Shown piece by piece: positions 51,531 through 61,085 of a DNA stretch of 64,000 nucleotides (positions within the stretch are counted from its first letter, which is position 1; every line of letters starts with the position of its first letter). Position numbers and translations under genes: made by a program. Origin of the DNA: Desulfomicrobium sp. UBA5193. GTDB taxonomy: Bacteria > Desulfobacterota > Desulfovibrionia > Desulfovibrionales > Desulfomicrobiaceae. The notes beneath the pieces were generated by a model. It saw only the letters and a program-made list of their open reading frames with translations, had not been told where the DNA came from and searched no databases. The stretch is from the NCBI GenBank assembly GCA_002412965.1, contig DHWB01000002.1:262242-326241 (forward strand), read 5' to 3'.

Positions 51531-51925
51531 TGTTCGGGAAGCTTTTTCTGCTCTTTGCTCTGGTGCCGGTGGCGGAAATTTATGTGCTGGTCAGTGTCGG
51601 CGGGGTTATCGGCGTGTTCCCGACGATTGCCCTGGTGCTGCTGACCGCTTTGGCCGGGGCGCATCTGGCCAGGCTGCAGGGCATGTCGGTCATGCTGCGC
51701 ATCCGCGAGAATCTGGATAAGGGATTCATGCCCGCCGAAGAGCTCCTTGACGCCCTGCTCATCTTTTTGGCCGGCATGGCGCTCCTGACCCCCGGCTTTC
51801 TGACGGACCTCTGCGGGCTGCTCATCCTCCTGCCTGCGACACGGAACATCTTCAAACGCTGGTTGCGCAAGAAATTTGACCAGTGGCGGCAGAATCCGAA
51901 CGTGCACATCACGTTTCACAGATAG
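51527..51925 (+). CDS. fxsA: FxsA-family membrane protein
   Basis: A 132-residue membrane protein with about three spans (LFLLFALVPVAEIYVLVSVG, VFPTIALVLLTALAGAHLA, ALLTPGFLTDLCGLLILLP) matching FxsA, a small inner-membrane protein that relieves F-plasmid exclusion of phage T7 in E. coli; its normal role is not known. The ATG overlaps the serB stop (4 nt), and GGGAGGT precedes it. The basic C-terminus is cytoplasmic. Confidence 0.88.
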   Translation: MMFGKLFLLFALVPVAEIYVLVSVGGVIGVFPTIALVLLTALAGAHLARLQGMSVMLRIRENLDKGFMPAEELLDALLIFLAGMALLTPGFLTDLCGLLILLPATRNIFKRWLRKKFDQWRQNPNVHITFHR

Positions 51926-52019
51926 AAAAGAATTCGCCCCCGCGCACACCAGCCGTCCATACCGTCCATCACGTCCATAACTGTCCATAGAGTCCACCAC
52001 CCATCCCCCCGGAGCCCCC

Positions 52020-53855
52020 ATGATCTACCGCAACCTCAAATCATGCCTGGATGATCTGGAGCGGACCAAGCAGCTGATCCGCATTGATGAACCCGTTGAC
52101 CCGTACCTTGAGGCAGGAGCCATCCAGCGCCGTGTTTTCCACGCCGGCGGGCCGGCGCTGCTGTTCACCAACGTGAAGGGCACGGCGTTTCCCATGGCAG
52201 CTAATATTTTCGGCACTTTGAAGCGGACCAAGTTTATTTTCCGTTCCACCCTGCGCCGGGTGGAGGCCATGCTCTCGGCCAAGGCCGACCCGGCCGCCGT
52301 CCTGAAGAAGCCCTGGCTCTGGCCTGGCCTGGCGCTTGGCGGCTGGCACACCATGCCGAGGACCGTGAGCGATGGACCGATCCTGGCCCACACCACGAGC
52401 ATCTCGCAGCTCCCGCAACTTGTGTCCTGGCCCATGGACGGCGGCGCCTACGTGACCCTTCCGCTTGTGTATACCGAAAGCCCTTCGAAACCGGGATACA
52501 TGGGTTCGAACCTGGGCATGTACCGCATCCAGCTCTCAGGCAACGATTTCGAGCAGGACAAGGAAGTGGGCCTGCATTACCAGATTCATCGCGGCATCGG
52601 CTACCATCACGCCGAGGCCATTGCCCGCAAAGCACCGCTGCCGGTGAACATCTTTGTGGGTGGCCCGCCGGCCATGACCCTGGCCGCCATCATGCCCTTG
52701 CCCGAGGGGATCGCCGAAATGCTCTTCGCCGGAGCCCTGGGCGGGCATCGCGTGCCTATGGTCAAGCGGCCCGGAGGACTGCCGATTCTGGCCGAGGCGG
52801 ATTTCTGCATCCGTGGACACATCGATCCCCACGCCCAGAAGCCCGAAGGCCCCTTCGGGGATCATCTCGGCTATTACAGCCTGGCGCACGATTTCCCGGT
52901 CATGCGCGTCTCCGAGGTGCTGCACCGCGCAGACGCCATCTGGCCCTTCACCACGGTGGGCAGGCCGCCGCAGGAGGACACCATGTTCGGGGCTTTCATC
53001 CATGAGCTGACGGCGGAGCTTGTGCCGCAGGTCTTTGGCGGCGTGCACGAGGTCCATGCCGTGGACGCGGCCGGGGTGCATCCGCTCCTGTTGGCAGTGG
53101 GCAGCGAGCGCTACGTGCCGTATGCGGGCGAACGCCAGCCGCAGGAACTGATCACGAACGGCCTCTCGCTTCTGGGCACGACCCAGACCTCGCTCTCCAA
53201 GTATGTCATCCTCGCCGCCCGCGAGGACGCGCCGAGCCTGTCCTGCCATGACGTGCCCAAGTTCCTCGGGCATGTGCTGGAGCGTCTGGACCTGTCGCGG
53301 GATTTGCATTTCATCACCCGCACGACCATGGATACCCTCGATTATTCGGGCATCAGCCTCAATCAGGGCTCCAAGGTGCTGTGGACCGCGGCCGGAAACC
53401 CCAAGCGTGTCCTGGCCACGAAGTTGCCGAGCCTGACCCTGCCGGACGGGTTTTCAATCCCGCGCTTCTTTGCCCCCGGCATGCTGGTCCTGTCCGGCCC
53501 GGCCCATGCGCAGCCACGTGACACCCATGACCCGGCCATGGAGCAGCTCTGCCAGGCTCTGGCGCAGGCTTCGGACCTCGCAGGTTTCCCGCTCATTGTG
53601 GTCGCGGATGACGCGGATTTCACGGCCAGGTCCTGGGACAATTTCCTGTGGGTGACCTTCACCCGCTCGGACCCGGCCACGGACACCTACGGACTGAACG
53701 GTTTCACGCACTGCAAGCACTGGGGCTGCACCAGCATGGTGGTCGATGCCCGGCTCAAGACCTATCACGCTCCGGAGCTGCAGGATGTTACGGAAATCGA
53801 AAAAAGGGTGGACGAGCTTGCCCTGCCAGGAAGACCCCTGTATGGAATCCTCTAA
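52020..53855 (+). CDS. UbiD-family decarboxylase, probably menaquinone route
   Basis: A 611-residue prenylated-FMN-dependent decarboxylase of the UbiD family, cytoplasmic. It has the family run GTLKRTKF, QIHRGIGYHHAEA, HIDPHAQKPEGPFGDHLGYY, and the metal/flavin-site residues ELIPQ-like TAELVPQVFGGVHEVHAV. The window has the futalosine genes mqnB and mqnD, so this could be the menaquinone decarboxylase often called MqnL; a general UbiD role is the alternative. It needs a UbiX partner, not seen here. GGAG precedes the ATG. Pyruvate kinase follows. Confidence 0.85.
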   Translation: MIYRNLKSCLDDLERTKQLIRIDEPVDPYLEAGAIQRRVFHAGGPALLFTNVKGTAFPMAANIFGTLKRTKFIFRSTLRRVEAMLSAKADPAAVLKKPWLWPGLALGGWHTMPRTVSDGPILAHTTSISQLPQLVSWPMDGGAYVTLPLVYTESPSKPGYMGSNLGMYRIQLSGNDFEQDKEVGLHYQIHRGIGYHHAEAIARKAPLPVNIFVGGPPAMTLAAIMPLPEGIAEMLFAGALGGHRVPMVKRPGGLPILAEADFCIRGHIDPHAQKPEGPFGDHLGYYSLAHDFPVMRVSEVLHRADAIWPFTTVGRPPQEDTMFGAFIHELTAELVPQVFGGVHEVHAVDAAGVHPLLLAVGSERYVPYAGERQPQELITNGLSLLGTTQTSLSKYVILAAREDAPSLSCHDVPKFLGHVLERLDLSRDLHFITRTTMDTLDYSGISLNQGSKVLWTAAGNPKRVLATKLPSLTLPDGFSIPRFFAPGMLVLSGPAHAQPRDTHDPAMEQLCQALAQASDLAGFPLIVVADDADFTARSWDNFLWVTFTRSDPATDTYGLNGFTHCKHWGCTSMVVDARLKTYHAPELQDVTEIEKRVDELALPGRPLYGIL

Positions 53856-53886
53856 TCATCCAAACCATACGAACGAGGATATGCAC

Positions 53887-55308
53887 ATGCGTACAAAGAT
53901 AGTGGCCACCCTGGGCCCGGCCTCCATGGATCAGAACGTGATGAAGGAAATGGTCCTGCTTGGCGTGCGGGTTTTCCGTCTCAATTTTTCCCACGCCGAC
54001 GCGGAGTATTTCGGACCGGTCATTCAGAAGATCCGGCAGGTGGAAAAGGAGACCGGCATCTGCCTGACGGTCATGGGCGACCTGTGCGGCCCCAAGATCC
54101 GCATCGGCGAGGTCAAGGGTTCGCCCCTGCAGATCCGCAAGGGCGCCTTTGTTTGTCTGGGCACGCCGGAAATGTCCGGCACAACCGAAAGCGACATCTT
54201 TATCAGCCTGGATGTGCCCGAGCTGCTCGAAGGACTGGCGGCGGACATGCCCGTGTCCCTGTCCGACGGCATGCTGCAGTTCAAGGTCCTGAAAGTCCTT
54301 GAGCGCGACCGCCTGGTGCTGATGGAAGCCCAGAACGGCGGCATCCTGACCTCCAACAAGGGTATCGCCTTCCCCGGCAAGACGCTCAAAGTTGCGGCCA
54401 TGACCGACAAGGACCGTCGTGATCTGCATCAGGGCCTTGATATCGGCATCGACGCGGTGGCCCTGTCCTTCGTGCAGAGCAAGGATGATATCGAGGACAT
54501 CAAGGCCGAAATCGCGCGCCACGGGACCTGGATCCCGGTGGTGGCCAAGGTCGAGCGCAAGAACGCCGTGGACAAGCTCGACTCCATCCTGGAGGTGGCC
54601 GACGCCATCATGATCGCACGCGGAGACTTGGGCTTGGAATGCAGCCCGGCCGAGTTGCCCATCATCCAGAAAAAAATCCTGCGCGCCTGCCGCCATGCCC
54701 AGAAGCCGGCCATCGTCGCCACCCAGATGCTGCTGTCCATGGTCAAGAATCCCATCCCCACCCGGGCCGAATCCACGGACGTAGCCAACGCCATGGTGGA
54801 CGGCGCGGATTGCGTCATGTTGTCCGAGGAGACGGCCATCGGCAGCTATCCGGTGGAGGCAGTGCGTTTTATCAATGAAATCGCGGAATACGCGGAGCCG
54901 TATTATCTGGAACGCCTGGGCGGCCCCTACATGCCCAAGGCCGAGAAGAATCCGCCCAAATTCCTGGCCTATTCCGCCTGTCTCATGGCCGACAACGCGG
55001 ACAGCGCGGCCCTGGTCTGCCATTCGACCACAGGGGCAACGGCCCGGTATATCAGCTCGCGCCGTCCGGCTCAGCCCATCTATGCCATGACCACGGATTC
55101 GCGCATCATGCGCTGGATGAACTTCTTTTGGAGCATCAATCCGGTGGAGAGCCCGCTGGAACCGCGCAGCCATCAGAAGCGCGCGGAGAAATTCGTGCAG
55201 GACTATGCCGGCTTCAAGCCCGGCGAGAACGTGATCATAGCCAGCGGCCAGGCCACGCCCGGCATGGGGACGGTCATGACCAACGAAATCAAGGTGTACT
55301 ACAAATAG
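53887..55308 (+). CDS. pyk: pyruvate kinase
   Basis: A 473-residue glycolytic enzyme that makes ATP and pyruvate from PEP. It has KIVATLGPAS, RLNFSHADAEYF, CGPKIRIGEV, KVERKNAVDKLDSI and the active-site Lys/Glu region ADAIMIARGDLGLE, then ATQMLLSMVKNPIPTRAESTDVANA. ATG 53887 is chosen because GAGGAT sits about 6 nt upstream; ATG 53881 overlaps it. The fourth motif has LCGPK where most enzymes have TKGPK. It follows the UbiD gene (32-nt gap). Confidence 0.95.
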   Translation: MRTKIVATLGPASMDQNVMKEMVLLGVRVFRLNFSHADAEYFGPVIQKIRQVEKETGICLTVMGDLCGPKIRIGEVKGSPLQIRKGAFVCLGTPEMSGTTESDIFISLDVPELLEGLAADMPVSLSDGMLQFKVLKVLERDRLVLMEAQNGGILTSNKGIAFPGKTLKVAAMTDKDRRDLHQGLDIGIDAVALSFVQSKDDIEDIKAEIARHGTWIPVVAKVERKNAVDKLDSILEVADAIMIARGDLGLECSPAELPIIQKKILRACRHAQKPAIVATQMLLSMVKNPIPTRAESTDVANAMVDGADCVMLSEETAIGSYPVEAVRFINEIAEYAEPYYLERLGGPYMPKAEKNPPKFLAYSACLMADNADSAALVCHSTTGATARYISSRRPAQPIYAMTTDSRIMRWMNFFWSINPVESPLEPRSHQKRAEKFVQDYAGFKPGENVIIASGQATPGMGTVMTNEIKVYYK

Positions 55309-55339
55309 CGTTAATCCGAAACAGGTGGGAGAAAGGCAT

Positions 55340-55412
55340 GGATTCCCGCCTTCGCGGGAATGACACGGAGTGAGGCATTCGTATTGCGTCATTCCCGCGA
55401 AGGCGGGAATCC
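55340..55412. repeat. REPIN-like inverted pair of a 25-bp palindromic repeat, copy 3
   Basis: GGATTCCCGCCTTCGCGGGAATGAC (55340-55364) is followed 23 nt later by its exact reverse complement (55388-55412). The two arms match copy 1 exactly. It sits in the gap between pyk and purL, 31 nt after the pyk stop. Confidence 0.9.
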
Positions 55413-55477
55413 ACGCTTCGGAACTCCTCGCTCTAAATATCCTGCCAGGTCAGGGGATTGTTTTCATAAGCTTCGAC

Positions 55478-55512
55478 AAAAAAACGGGCGGCCCAATGGG
55501 CCGCCCGTTTTT
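55478..55512. terminator. bidirectional terminator between pyk and purL
   Basis: AAAAACGGGCGGCCC pairs with GGGCCGCCCGTTTTT around an AAT loop, giving a very strong hairpin with A and T runs on both sides. It serves the convergent pyk (plus) and purL (minus). Confidence 0.9.
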
Positions 55513-55572
55513 AATTGGAATCCAGTGAAAGGGGTGCAGGGGACGCGTCCCCTGCCCGCCGGAGGCATTCCC

Positions 55573-58554
55573 CTAAAAATCCAGCGTTTTTTTCCAGGCC
55601 GTGGCCAAGTCTTCGACAGCTGCGTTGACCAGCATTTTGCCGCTGCCGCGCAGGGTCAGTTTTTCGTCGGCAGTTGTCGTGCCGATGGCGGCCATGAAGT
55701 CTCCGGCGAAGAGCGCTTCAAAGGCGGCGCGTTTGTCCTCGGCCACGGTGACCACGAAGCGGCTGGCCGATTCGCTGTAGAGGCGCTGTTCGGGCAGGGG
55801 GCAGCCCAGGGCCGGGATCTTGTCCACGTCAATGTCGGCGCCGATCCGTCCGGCCAGGGCCATTTCCGCCACTGCCACGGCCAGGCCGCCGTCGGACACG
55901 TCGTGGGCTGCGGTGATCAGCCCGGCCTGGATGGCTTTGAACATGCGCTCGTAGCGGATGCGCGCCGAGACGGCGTCCACCTGCGGGACCGCGCCGCACA
56001 CGCCCAGGGCGTCGGCATATTCCGCGCCGCCCAGTTCGTTTTTGGTCAGACCGAGCACATAGACGGTTTCACCTGCGCGCTTGAAATCCGAGGTCATGGT
56101 CTTGGTGCAGTCTTCAATCACGCCCATGACCGAGAAGAGGACCGTGGGCGGGATGGAGATCTTGGTGCCGCCGCCCGTGTAGTCGTTCTTCATGGAATCC
56201 TTGCCGGAGATGCAGGGCACTCCGTAGGCTAGGCAGTAGTGGGCCAGGGCCTGATTGGCGCGGACCAGCTGGGCCAGCTTGTACTCGCCGTCGGGGGTCT
56301 TTTCGGACTGGACCGGGTCGCACCAGCAGAAGTTGTCGACACCGGCCATGTGCCGGATGTCGGCACCCGTGGCCACGGCGTTGCGCACGCCCTCGTCGAT
56401 GGCGCAGGCCATCATCCAGTAGGTGTCGAGGTCGCTCAGCTTCGGGCAGATGCCGTTTGCGATGACCAGAGCCCGGTTGCTGCAGAGCTGGGGCCGGATC
56501 ACGGCGGCGTCGGCCGGGCCATCTTCGCGGGCGCCGATGAGGGGCTTGATAACGCTGCCGCCCTGGACCTCGTGGTCGTACTGGCGAATGACGTACTCGC
56601 GCGAGCAGATGTTCAGGCGGCCGAGCATGGTCTGCAGGAAGTTCTGGTGATCAACGACCTTGGGCTCCGGGGTTTCCCCGCAGCAACAGGTCTGGGGGCG
56701 TTCCCAGACGGCTTTGAGGCGCATCTGCGGGGTGCCGTCATGCAAAAAGGTCATGTCGAGGTCGGTCACGATCTTATCGCCGTAGCGCACGTGCAGGTAG
56801 CCCGTGTCCGTGAAGCAGCCGAGGTCAGTGGCCTCGACGTTCATTTCCTCGGCCAGGTCCATGAAGGCCTGGAGCTTTGCCGGGGGCACGGCCAGTGTCA
56901 TGCGTTCCTGGGCTTCGGAGACCAGGATTTCCCAGGGCCGCAGGCCGTCGTACTTGAGCGGGGCCTTGGCCAGATCCATGTCGCAGCCGCCGCAGTCCTG
57001 GGCCATTTCGCCCACGGAGGAGCTCAGTCCCCCCGCGCCGTTGTCAGTGATGGCGTTGTACAGGCCCAGATCCCTGGCCCGCATCAGGAAGTCGTACATC
57101 CTGCGCTGGGTGATGGGATCCCCGATCTGCACGGCCGTGGCCGGAGAGCCTTCATGCAGCTCCTCGGAAGAGAAGGTCGCGCCGTGGATGCCGTCCTTGC
57201 CGATGCGTCCGCCGGTCATGACGATGCGGTCGCCGGGCCAGGCTTTTTTCTCGTGGCTGGGATGGCCCGAGACCTGCGCGGGCATGGTGCCGACCGTGCC
57301 GCAGAAGACGAGAGGCTTGCCCAGGAAGCGTTCATGAAAGACGATGGCCCCGTTGACCGTGGGGATGCCGGACTTGTTGCCGCCGTGCTCCACACCTTCG
57401 CGCACGCCCTCGAAGACGCGGCGCGGGTGCAGGAGACGGGGCGGCAACTCGCCGTCGTGAAAGGGCGAGGCGAAACAGAACACGTTGGTGTTGCAGAGCA
57501 GATTCGCGCCCATGCCCGTGCCCATGGGGTCGCGGTTCACGCCGACGATGCCGGTCAGGGCTCCGCCGTAGGGGTCGAGGGCCGAGGGGCTGTTGTGGGT
57601 CTCGACCTTGATGCAGACGTTCACGTCTTCGCTGAAGCGGATCACGCCCGCGTTGTCCTTGAAGACGGACAGGCAGAAATCGTCTTTGCCCATGCGTTCG
57701 CGCAATTGTCTGGTGCTGCCCTGGATGAAGGTCTTGTAAAGGCTGTTGATTTCCGCAGTGGTCCCGTTTTCGCGGTTTTCGTAGCTGATGCGCGAGCTGA
57801 AAATCTTGTGTTTGCAGTGCTCGGACCAGGTCTGAGCCAGGCATTCGAGTTCCGCGTCCGTGGGCGCGGCGGGCAGCACCTTGGCCTTGCGGTGGGCGAT
57901 GACCTCGGGGCTGGCGTAGTAGTCCTTGATGCAGCGCATCTCCTCCAGGCTGAGCGCCAGGGTGTTCTCGCGGCTCAGGCGCATCAGGGCCTCGTCGTCC
58001 ATGACCGAAAGGTCCATGATGTCCACGGTGCTGGAGGCCGCTCCCGTGACGGCCGCCGTGCGGGCCGGGAAGCCCGGCTTCGCCGCCCATTCGGCCTTGT
58101 CCGCGATCTGGAAGCGCTGGATCAGCTCGTTGGCCAGAAGATCCTTGGCGATGTGCTCCACTTGGGCCTGACGCAAATTCCCCGTGATCAGATACTGGGT
58201 GGAGGTGTAGACCGCGATCTTCATGTCCCGGTCGCCCAGCACGGTGCGCAGTGTTTCGCGGGCGGTGCGGCCTTCGTTGTCCGTCACGCCGGGGCGAAAG
58301 CCGACCTCGATGATCCAGTCGAAGTCCGTGGCCGCAGGCGTCGTGTGCGCCGTATGCAGGACCGGGTCGTGCAGCGCGCCGGCCGCTATGGCCTGTCCGA
58401 CCTGCGCCTCGGTCAGTCCGTCAATGGTATAGACCCGGATGATCCGGACCTGGTCCACGGTCAGCCCGAGCTCGCTCTTGATCTTGTGGGCGGTCTTGTT
58501 GCCCTGTGTATCGGTAACTGCCTTGCGCAGAGCCACTTCGACTCGGATCGGCAT
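55573..58554 (-). CDS. purL: phosphoribosylformylglycinamidine synthase, PurL with fused PurS-like N-terminus
   Basis: A 993-residue enzyme that converts FGAR plus ammonia to FGAM. Residues 1-180 look like two tandem PurS-like domains (MPIRVEVALRKAVTDTQGN, then FDWIIEVGFRPGVTDNEGR). Then come the synthetase domains with SPSALDPYGGALTGIVGVNRDPMGTGMGANLL, TGGRIGKDGIHGATFSSEELHEGSPATAV and GKDSMKNDY. There is no glutaminase domain, so a separate PurQ must supply ammonia. It is 21 nt downstream of the HDOD-GGDEF gene. Length fits the PurS-fused form rather than the E. coli 1295-residue form. Confidence 0.88.
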   Translation of the reverse strand: MPIRVEVALRKAVTDTQGNKTAHKIKSELGLTVDQVRIIRVYTIDGLTEAQVGQAIAAGALHDPVLHTAHTTPAATDFDWIIEVGFRPGVTDNEGRTARETLRTVLGDRDMKIAVYTSTQYLITGNLRQAQVEHIAKDLLANELIQRFQIADKAEWAAKPGFPARTAAVTGAASSTVDIMDLSVMDDEALMRLSRENTLALSLEEMRCIKDYYASPEVIAHRKAKVLPAAPTDAELECLAQTWSEHCKHKIFSSRISYENRENGTTAEINSLYKTFIQGSTRQLRERMGKDDFCLSVFKDNAGVIRFSEDVNVCIKVETHNSPSALDPYGGALTGIVGVNRDPMGTGMGANLLCNTNVFCFASPFHDGELPPRLLHPRRVFEGVREGVEHGGNKSGIPTVNGAIVFHERFLGKPLVFCGTVGTMPAQVSGHPSHEKKAWPGDRIVMTGGRIGKDGIHGATFSSEELHEGSPATAVQIGDPITQRRMYDFLMRARDLGLYNAITDNGAGGLSSSVGEMAQDCGGCDMDLAKAPLKYDGLRPWEILVSEAQERMTLAVPPAKLQAFMDLAEEMNVEATDLGCFTDTGYLHVRYGDKIVTDLDMTFLHDGTPQMRLKAVWERPQTCCCGETPEPKVVDHQNFLQTMLGRLNICSREYVIRQYDHEVQGGSVIKPLIGAREDGPADAAVIRPQLCSNRALVIANGICPKLSDLDTYWMMACAIDEGVRNAVATGADIRHMAGVDNFCWCDPVQSEKTPDGEYKLAQLVRANQALAHYCLAYGVPCISGKDSMKNDYTGGGTKISIPPTVLFSVMGVIEDCTKTMTSDFKRAGETVYVLGLTKNELGGAEYADALGVCGAVPQVDAVSARIRYERMFKAIQAGLITAAHDVSDGGLAVAVAEMALAGRIGADIDVDKIPALGCPLPEQRLYSESASRFVVTVAEDKRAAFEALFAGDFMAAIGTTTADEKLTLRGSGKMLVNAAVEDLATAWKKTLDF

Positions 58555-58575
58555 GTTGTTCTCCTAAGATGATGC

Positions 58576-61083
58576 TTATGGTTCAGGGTGCGTATTTGTT
58601 TGCAGGTGCACAATGGCGTTTCCGCCCTGGGCTTTGGCCTGATAATTGGCTTTGTCACAGCGTTCAAGCAGGGAATTCGAGGTGTCCGACGGTTCAAGCA
58701 GGCTCATGCCGATGCTCAAGGTGACCTGCTCGTTATGCAGGATGCTGAATTCCTTTTGAATCCGCTGCGCAATGGTCAGCAGCGTAGCGGTCGTTGAATT
58801 GCTGGCGATGACAACGAATTCATCCCCGCCAAAGCGGCAAGGAAAGTCGAGCCCTTTGCGCAGCACGCTCCGCAGGAGTTGCCCCAGCTCTTTGAGCGCC
58901 CTGTCGCCGCCATGGTGGCCGTGGGTGTCGTTGAAGACCTTGAACTTGTCGATATCGAAAAAAATGAGTCCAAGCGGCGTGTCGGTGCGCCGGGATCTGG
59001 ACAGTTCGCGCTCGAGCAGGGGTTGGAGATGATGCCGGTTGAAGACTTGGGTCAGGGAGTCGAACAGGGCCTGCTCCCTGATTTTACGCTCAAGCCTGCG
59101 GATGGTGGAGATGTTGCGGCCGACAATGAGGCCGTGATCCGCACCAAAGGAAAAGCGTGAAAAAATCAGTTCCAGTTGCAGGTGCTCGTCATCAAGAACA
59201 ATCTGCACTTCCACCGCGTTCAGGCTTTGTTCCAGAAATTCCATGTCCCAGGCTTCTTCCTGCTCGTTCATGGGCCGGGTGAGCTGAAAAAGATTGCGGC
59301 CGGTCAGGAATGCACCGTGGCGACCCGATGCAAAGGTGATGGTTCCCGCCACATCCGTGGTCATGACCAGATCCTGCATGGAGGAGAGCAGGTTGTTCAA
59401 AAAGTCCCGCTGATGCAGTGCCTCGGATTCGAGTATCCTGATTTCGGCCAGGTTTTGGACCATGGTCAATATGCTGGCCTGGGAGCCCTGGCGGATCTTG
59501 TAGCTGGAGATGGCGTAGGGCGTCGCCGGCGCATCGCTTTGAGGGCCGAGGGGACAATGGATGGCGCAATGGCTGTGCTGGTTCTGGTCGTGCAAAAAGT
59601 TGTGCCAGCCGTGCAGGGCCAGCTGCGATTGTTCCTGCGCCATGTCCATGCAGAGCCGGTCTTCGAGTTGCAAGGCTCCGTCCAGAAAGCAGGTGAAGGT
59701 CGGGTTGGCGCGCAGGATCCGTCCGTCCTCGTCGAGCAGGGCGACTCCGGTTGGAAGAATGTCGAGCAGTTCGGCCTTGATTTCCAGCTGGCCGACGGTG
59801 CTTGCCTGATGCTGGATGCTGCGGGCCAGCAGGCGTGCGTAGAGCGCCACCTCGGCCTTGGTCCAGCTTGATTCCGGGACGTCGGTCAGGCGCAGCTCGC
59901 CGACGATCGCATCTTCCGCCTCCAGCGCGAAGACAATGCCGGCAGGGGCTTTGAAGTGTTTCAGCGTCGGCCCCGGACTCGGCCCGCTCACGCCGTTCTC
60001 GTCGAGGACAAACCCTTCCCAGTGTTTGTTCGCAGGTGCCTGGAGGATGAGCTCCGCCTTGCGGCAATTCCAGTTCCAGCGCAGGTGACGGCCGACGCAG
60101 GCCGCGATCGCGGTATTGCCGCCGGTCAGCCCTTCGACTTCCTTGGCCTGATAATGAAAATCCTGGATGGACTGCAGGGAATGGGCATAGAGCCTGTTCT
60201 CCGGGTCGAGCTCCTTTATGTTCATGGCCGAGGCCATCTCGCTGAAAAGAGTCGTGCAGCGTTTGCGCAGCCCATCCATTCCGTCGGGTGGCAGAGCCTT
60301 GGCCTTGGTCAAAAGAAAATTCAACTGATTGAGGCTGTCCGGTGCGGGATCGGTACGGAACTCGGCCTCCGCCCACCGCGTTCCGAAGATGACGGCCTGG
60401 GTCAGGGGCGGGTGGTCAAAGACATTCTCGAGGTCATGATGCGCGGTGATGGCCGCGATCATGTGTTCGGGAAAATTCCATTCCTTGAGCAGCTCAGCCG
60501 TCAGGGTAGAGTGATCGGCCGGAATATGGGCCTGCCAGGACATGAAGGTCGGGCCGGTGTTGACGAAATCCGGTTGCTTGAGATGCGGCAGGATATGTTC
60601 CGGGAACGTGGCGGCATACAGGAGCAGGGAAAGGTCTTTGACCAGGGCGCAGATGTACGCGGTTTCCGCTTCCTTGGGGGCAAGGCGCTCTGCGACAAGT
60701 TCGGCGCCCAGGGCGGCCCAGATGATGATCCGCCAGTTGGCGTAGGTGTCGAAGCCGTTTTTTTCCAGGATCGCGTTCAGGTTTTTCTGCAGGGACAGGG
60801 ACAGGGCGATGCGCAGGATCTCGTTGTCGCCAAGGATGATGGCCGCTCGCTGTAGGTCGGAGATCTTGCTGGACTGTCCGTAGTAGGGCGAATTGACCAG
60901 GGAGAGGATGGCCGTGGCCAAGGCCGGATCAAGCTTCAGGATGGAGGTTATGACAGCGAAATTGGGCTCCGGCCTGACCGCTTCCTGCAGGAGCTGGGCT
61001 GTGGCGGGAGAAAAGGTCGCTTTCAGGCTTGCACGCAACGAGGTTGCGAAGTTGCGTGGGGGAAGGCGATCCTGTTGTTGCAT
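58576..61083 (-). CDS. HDOD-PAS-GGDEF signalling protein
   Basis: An 835-residue cytoplasmic protein with an N-terminal HDOD domain (SIVNSPYYGQSSKISDLQRA-like segment, LALSLQK) and a C-terminal GGDEF diguanylate cyclase domain (LTQVFNRHHLQPLLERELSR start, FDIDKFKVFNDTHGHHGGDRAL, CRFGGDEFVVIA). Between them are GAF- and PAS-like stretches (LLDILPTGVALLDEDGRIL and ITFASGRHGAFLTG). The GGDEF signature is intact, so it may make c-di-GMP. The inhibitory I-site before it reads KGLD instead of RXXD, so product feedback is probably weakened. It is the fourth gene after mqnB-mqnD-prenyl synthase (2-nt gap). Signal unknown. Confidence 0.88.
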   Translation of the reverse strand: MQQQDRLPPRNFATSLRASLKATFSPATAQLLQEAVRPEPNFAVITSILKLDPALATAILSLVNSPYYGQSSKISDLQRAAIILGDNEILRIALSLSLQKNLNAILEKNGFDTYANWRIIIWAALGAELVAERLAPKEAETAYICALVKDLSLLLYAATFPEHILPHLKQPDFVNTGPTFMSWQAHIPADHSTLTAELLKEWNFPEHMIAAITAHHDLENVFDHPPLTQAVIFGTRWAEAEFRTDPAPDSLNQLNFLLTKAKALPPDGMDGLRKRCTTLFSEMASAMNIKELDPENRLYAHSLQSIQDFHYQAKEVEGLTGGNTAIAACVGRHLRWNWNCRKAELILQAPANKHWEGFVLDENGVSGPSPGPTLKHFKAPAGIVFALEAEDAIVGELRLTDVPESSWTKAEVALYARLLARSIQHQASTVGQLEIKAELLDILPTGVALLDEDGRILRANPTFTCFLDGALQLEDRLCMDMAQEQSQLALHGWHNFLHDQNQHSHCAIHCPLGPQSDAPATPYAISSYKIRQGSQASILTMVQNLAEIRILESEALHQRDFLNNLLSSMQDLVMTTDVAGTITFASGRHGAFLTGRNLFQLTRPMNEQEEAWDMEFLEQSLNAVEVQIVLDDEHLQLELIFSRFSFGADHGLIVGRNISTIRRLERKIREQALFDSLTQVFNRHHLQPLLERELSRSRRTDTPLGLIFFDIDKFKVFNDTHGHHGGDRALKELGQLLRSVLRKGLDFPCRFGGDEFVVIASNSTTATLLTIAQRIQKEFSILHNEQVTLSIGMSLLEPSDTSNSLLERCDKANYQAKAQGGNAIVHLQTNTHPEP

Positions 61084-61085
61084 GG

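Noticed and set aside
56239..58572. Long plus-strand open frame opposite purL
   Set aside because: Shadow of purL, no ribosome site and no motif; purL has strong family signatures.
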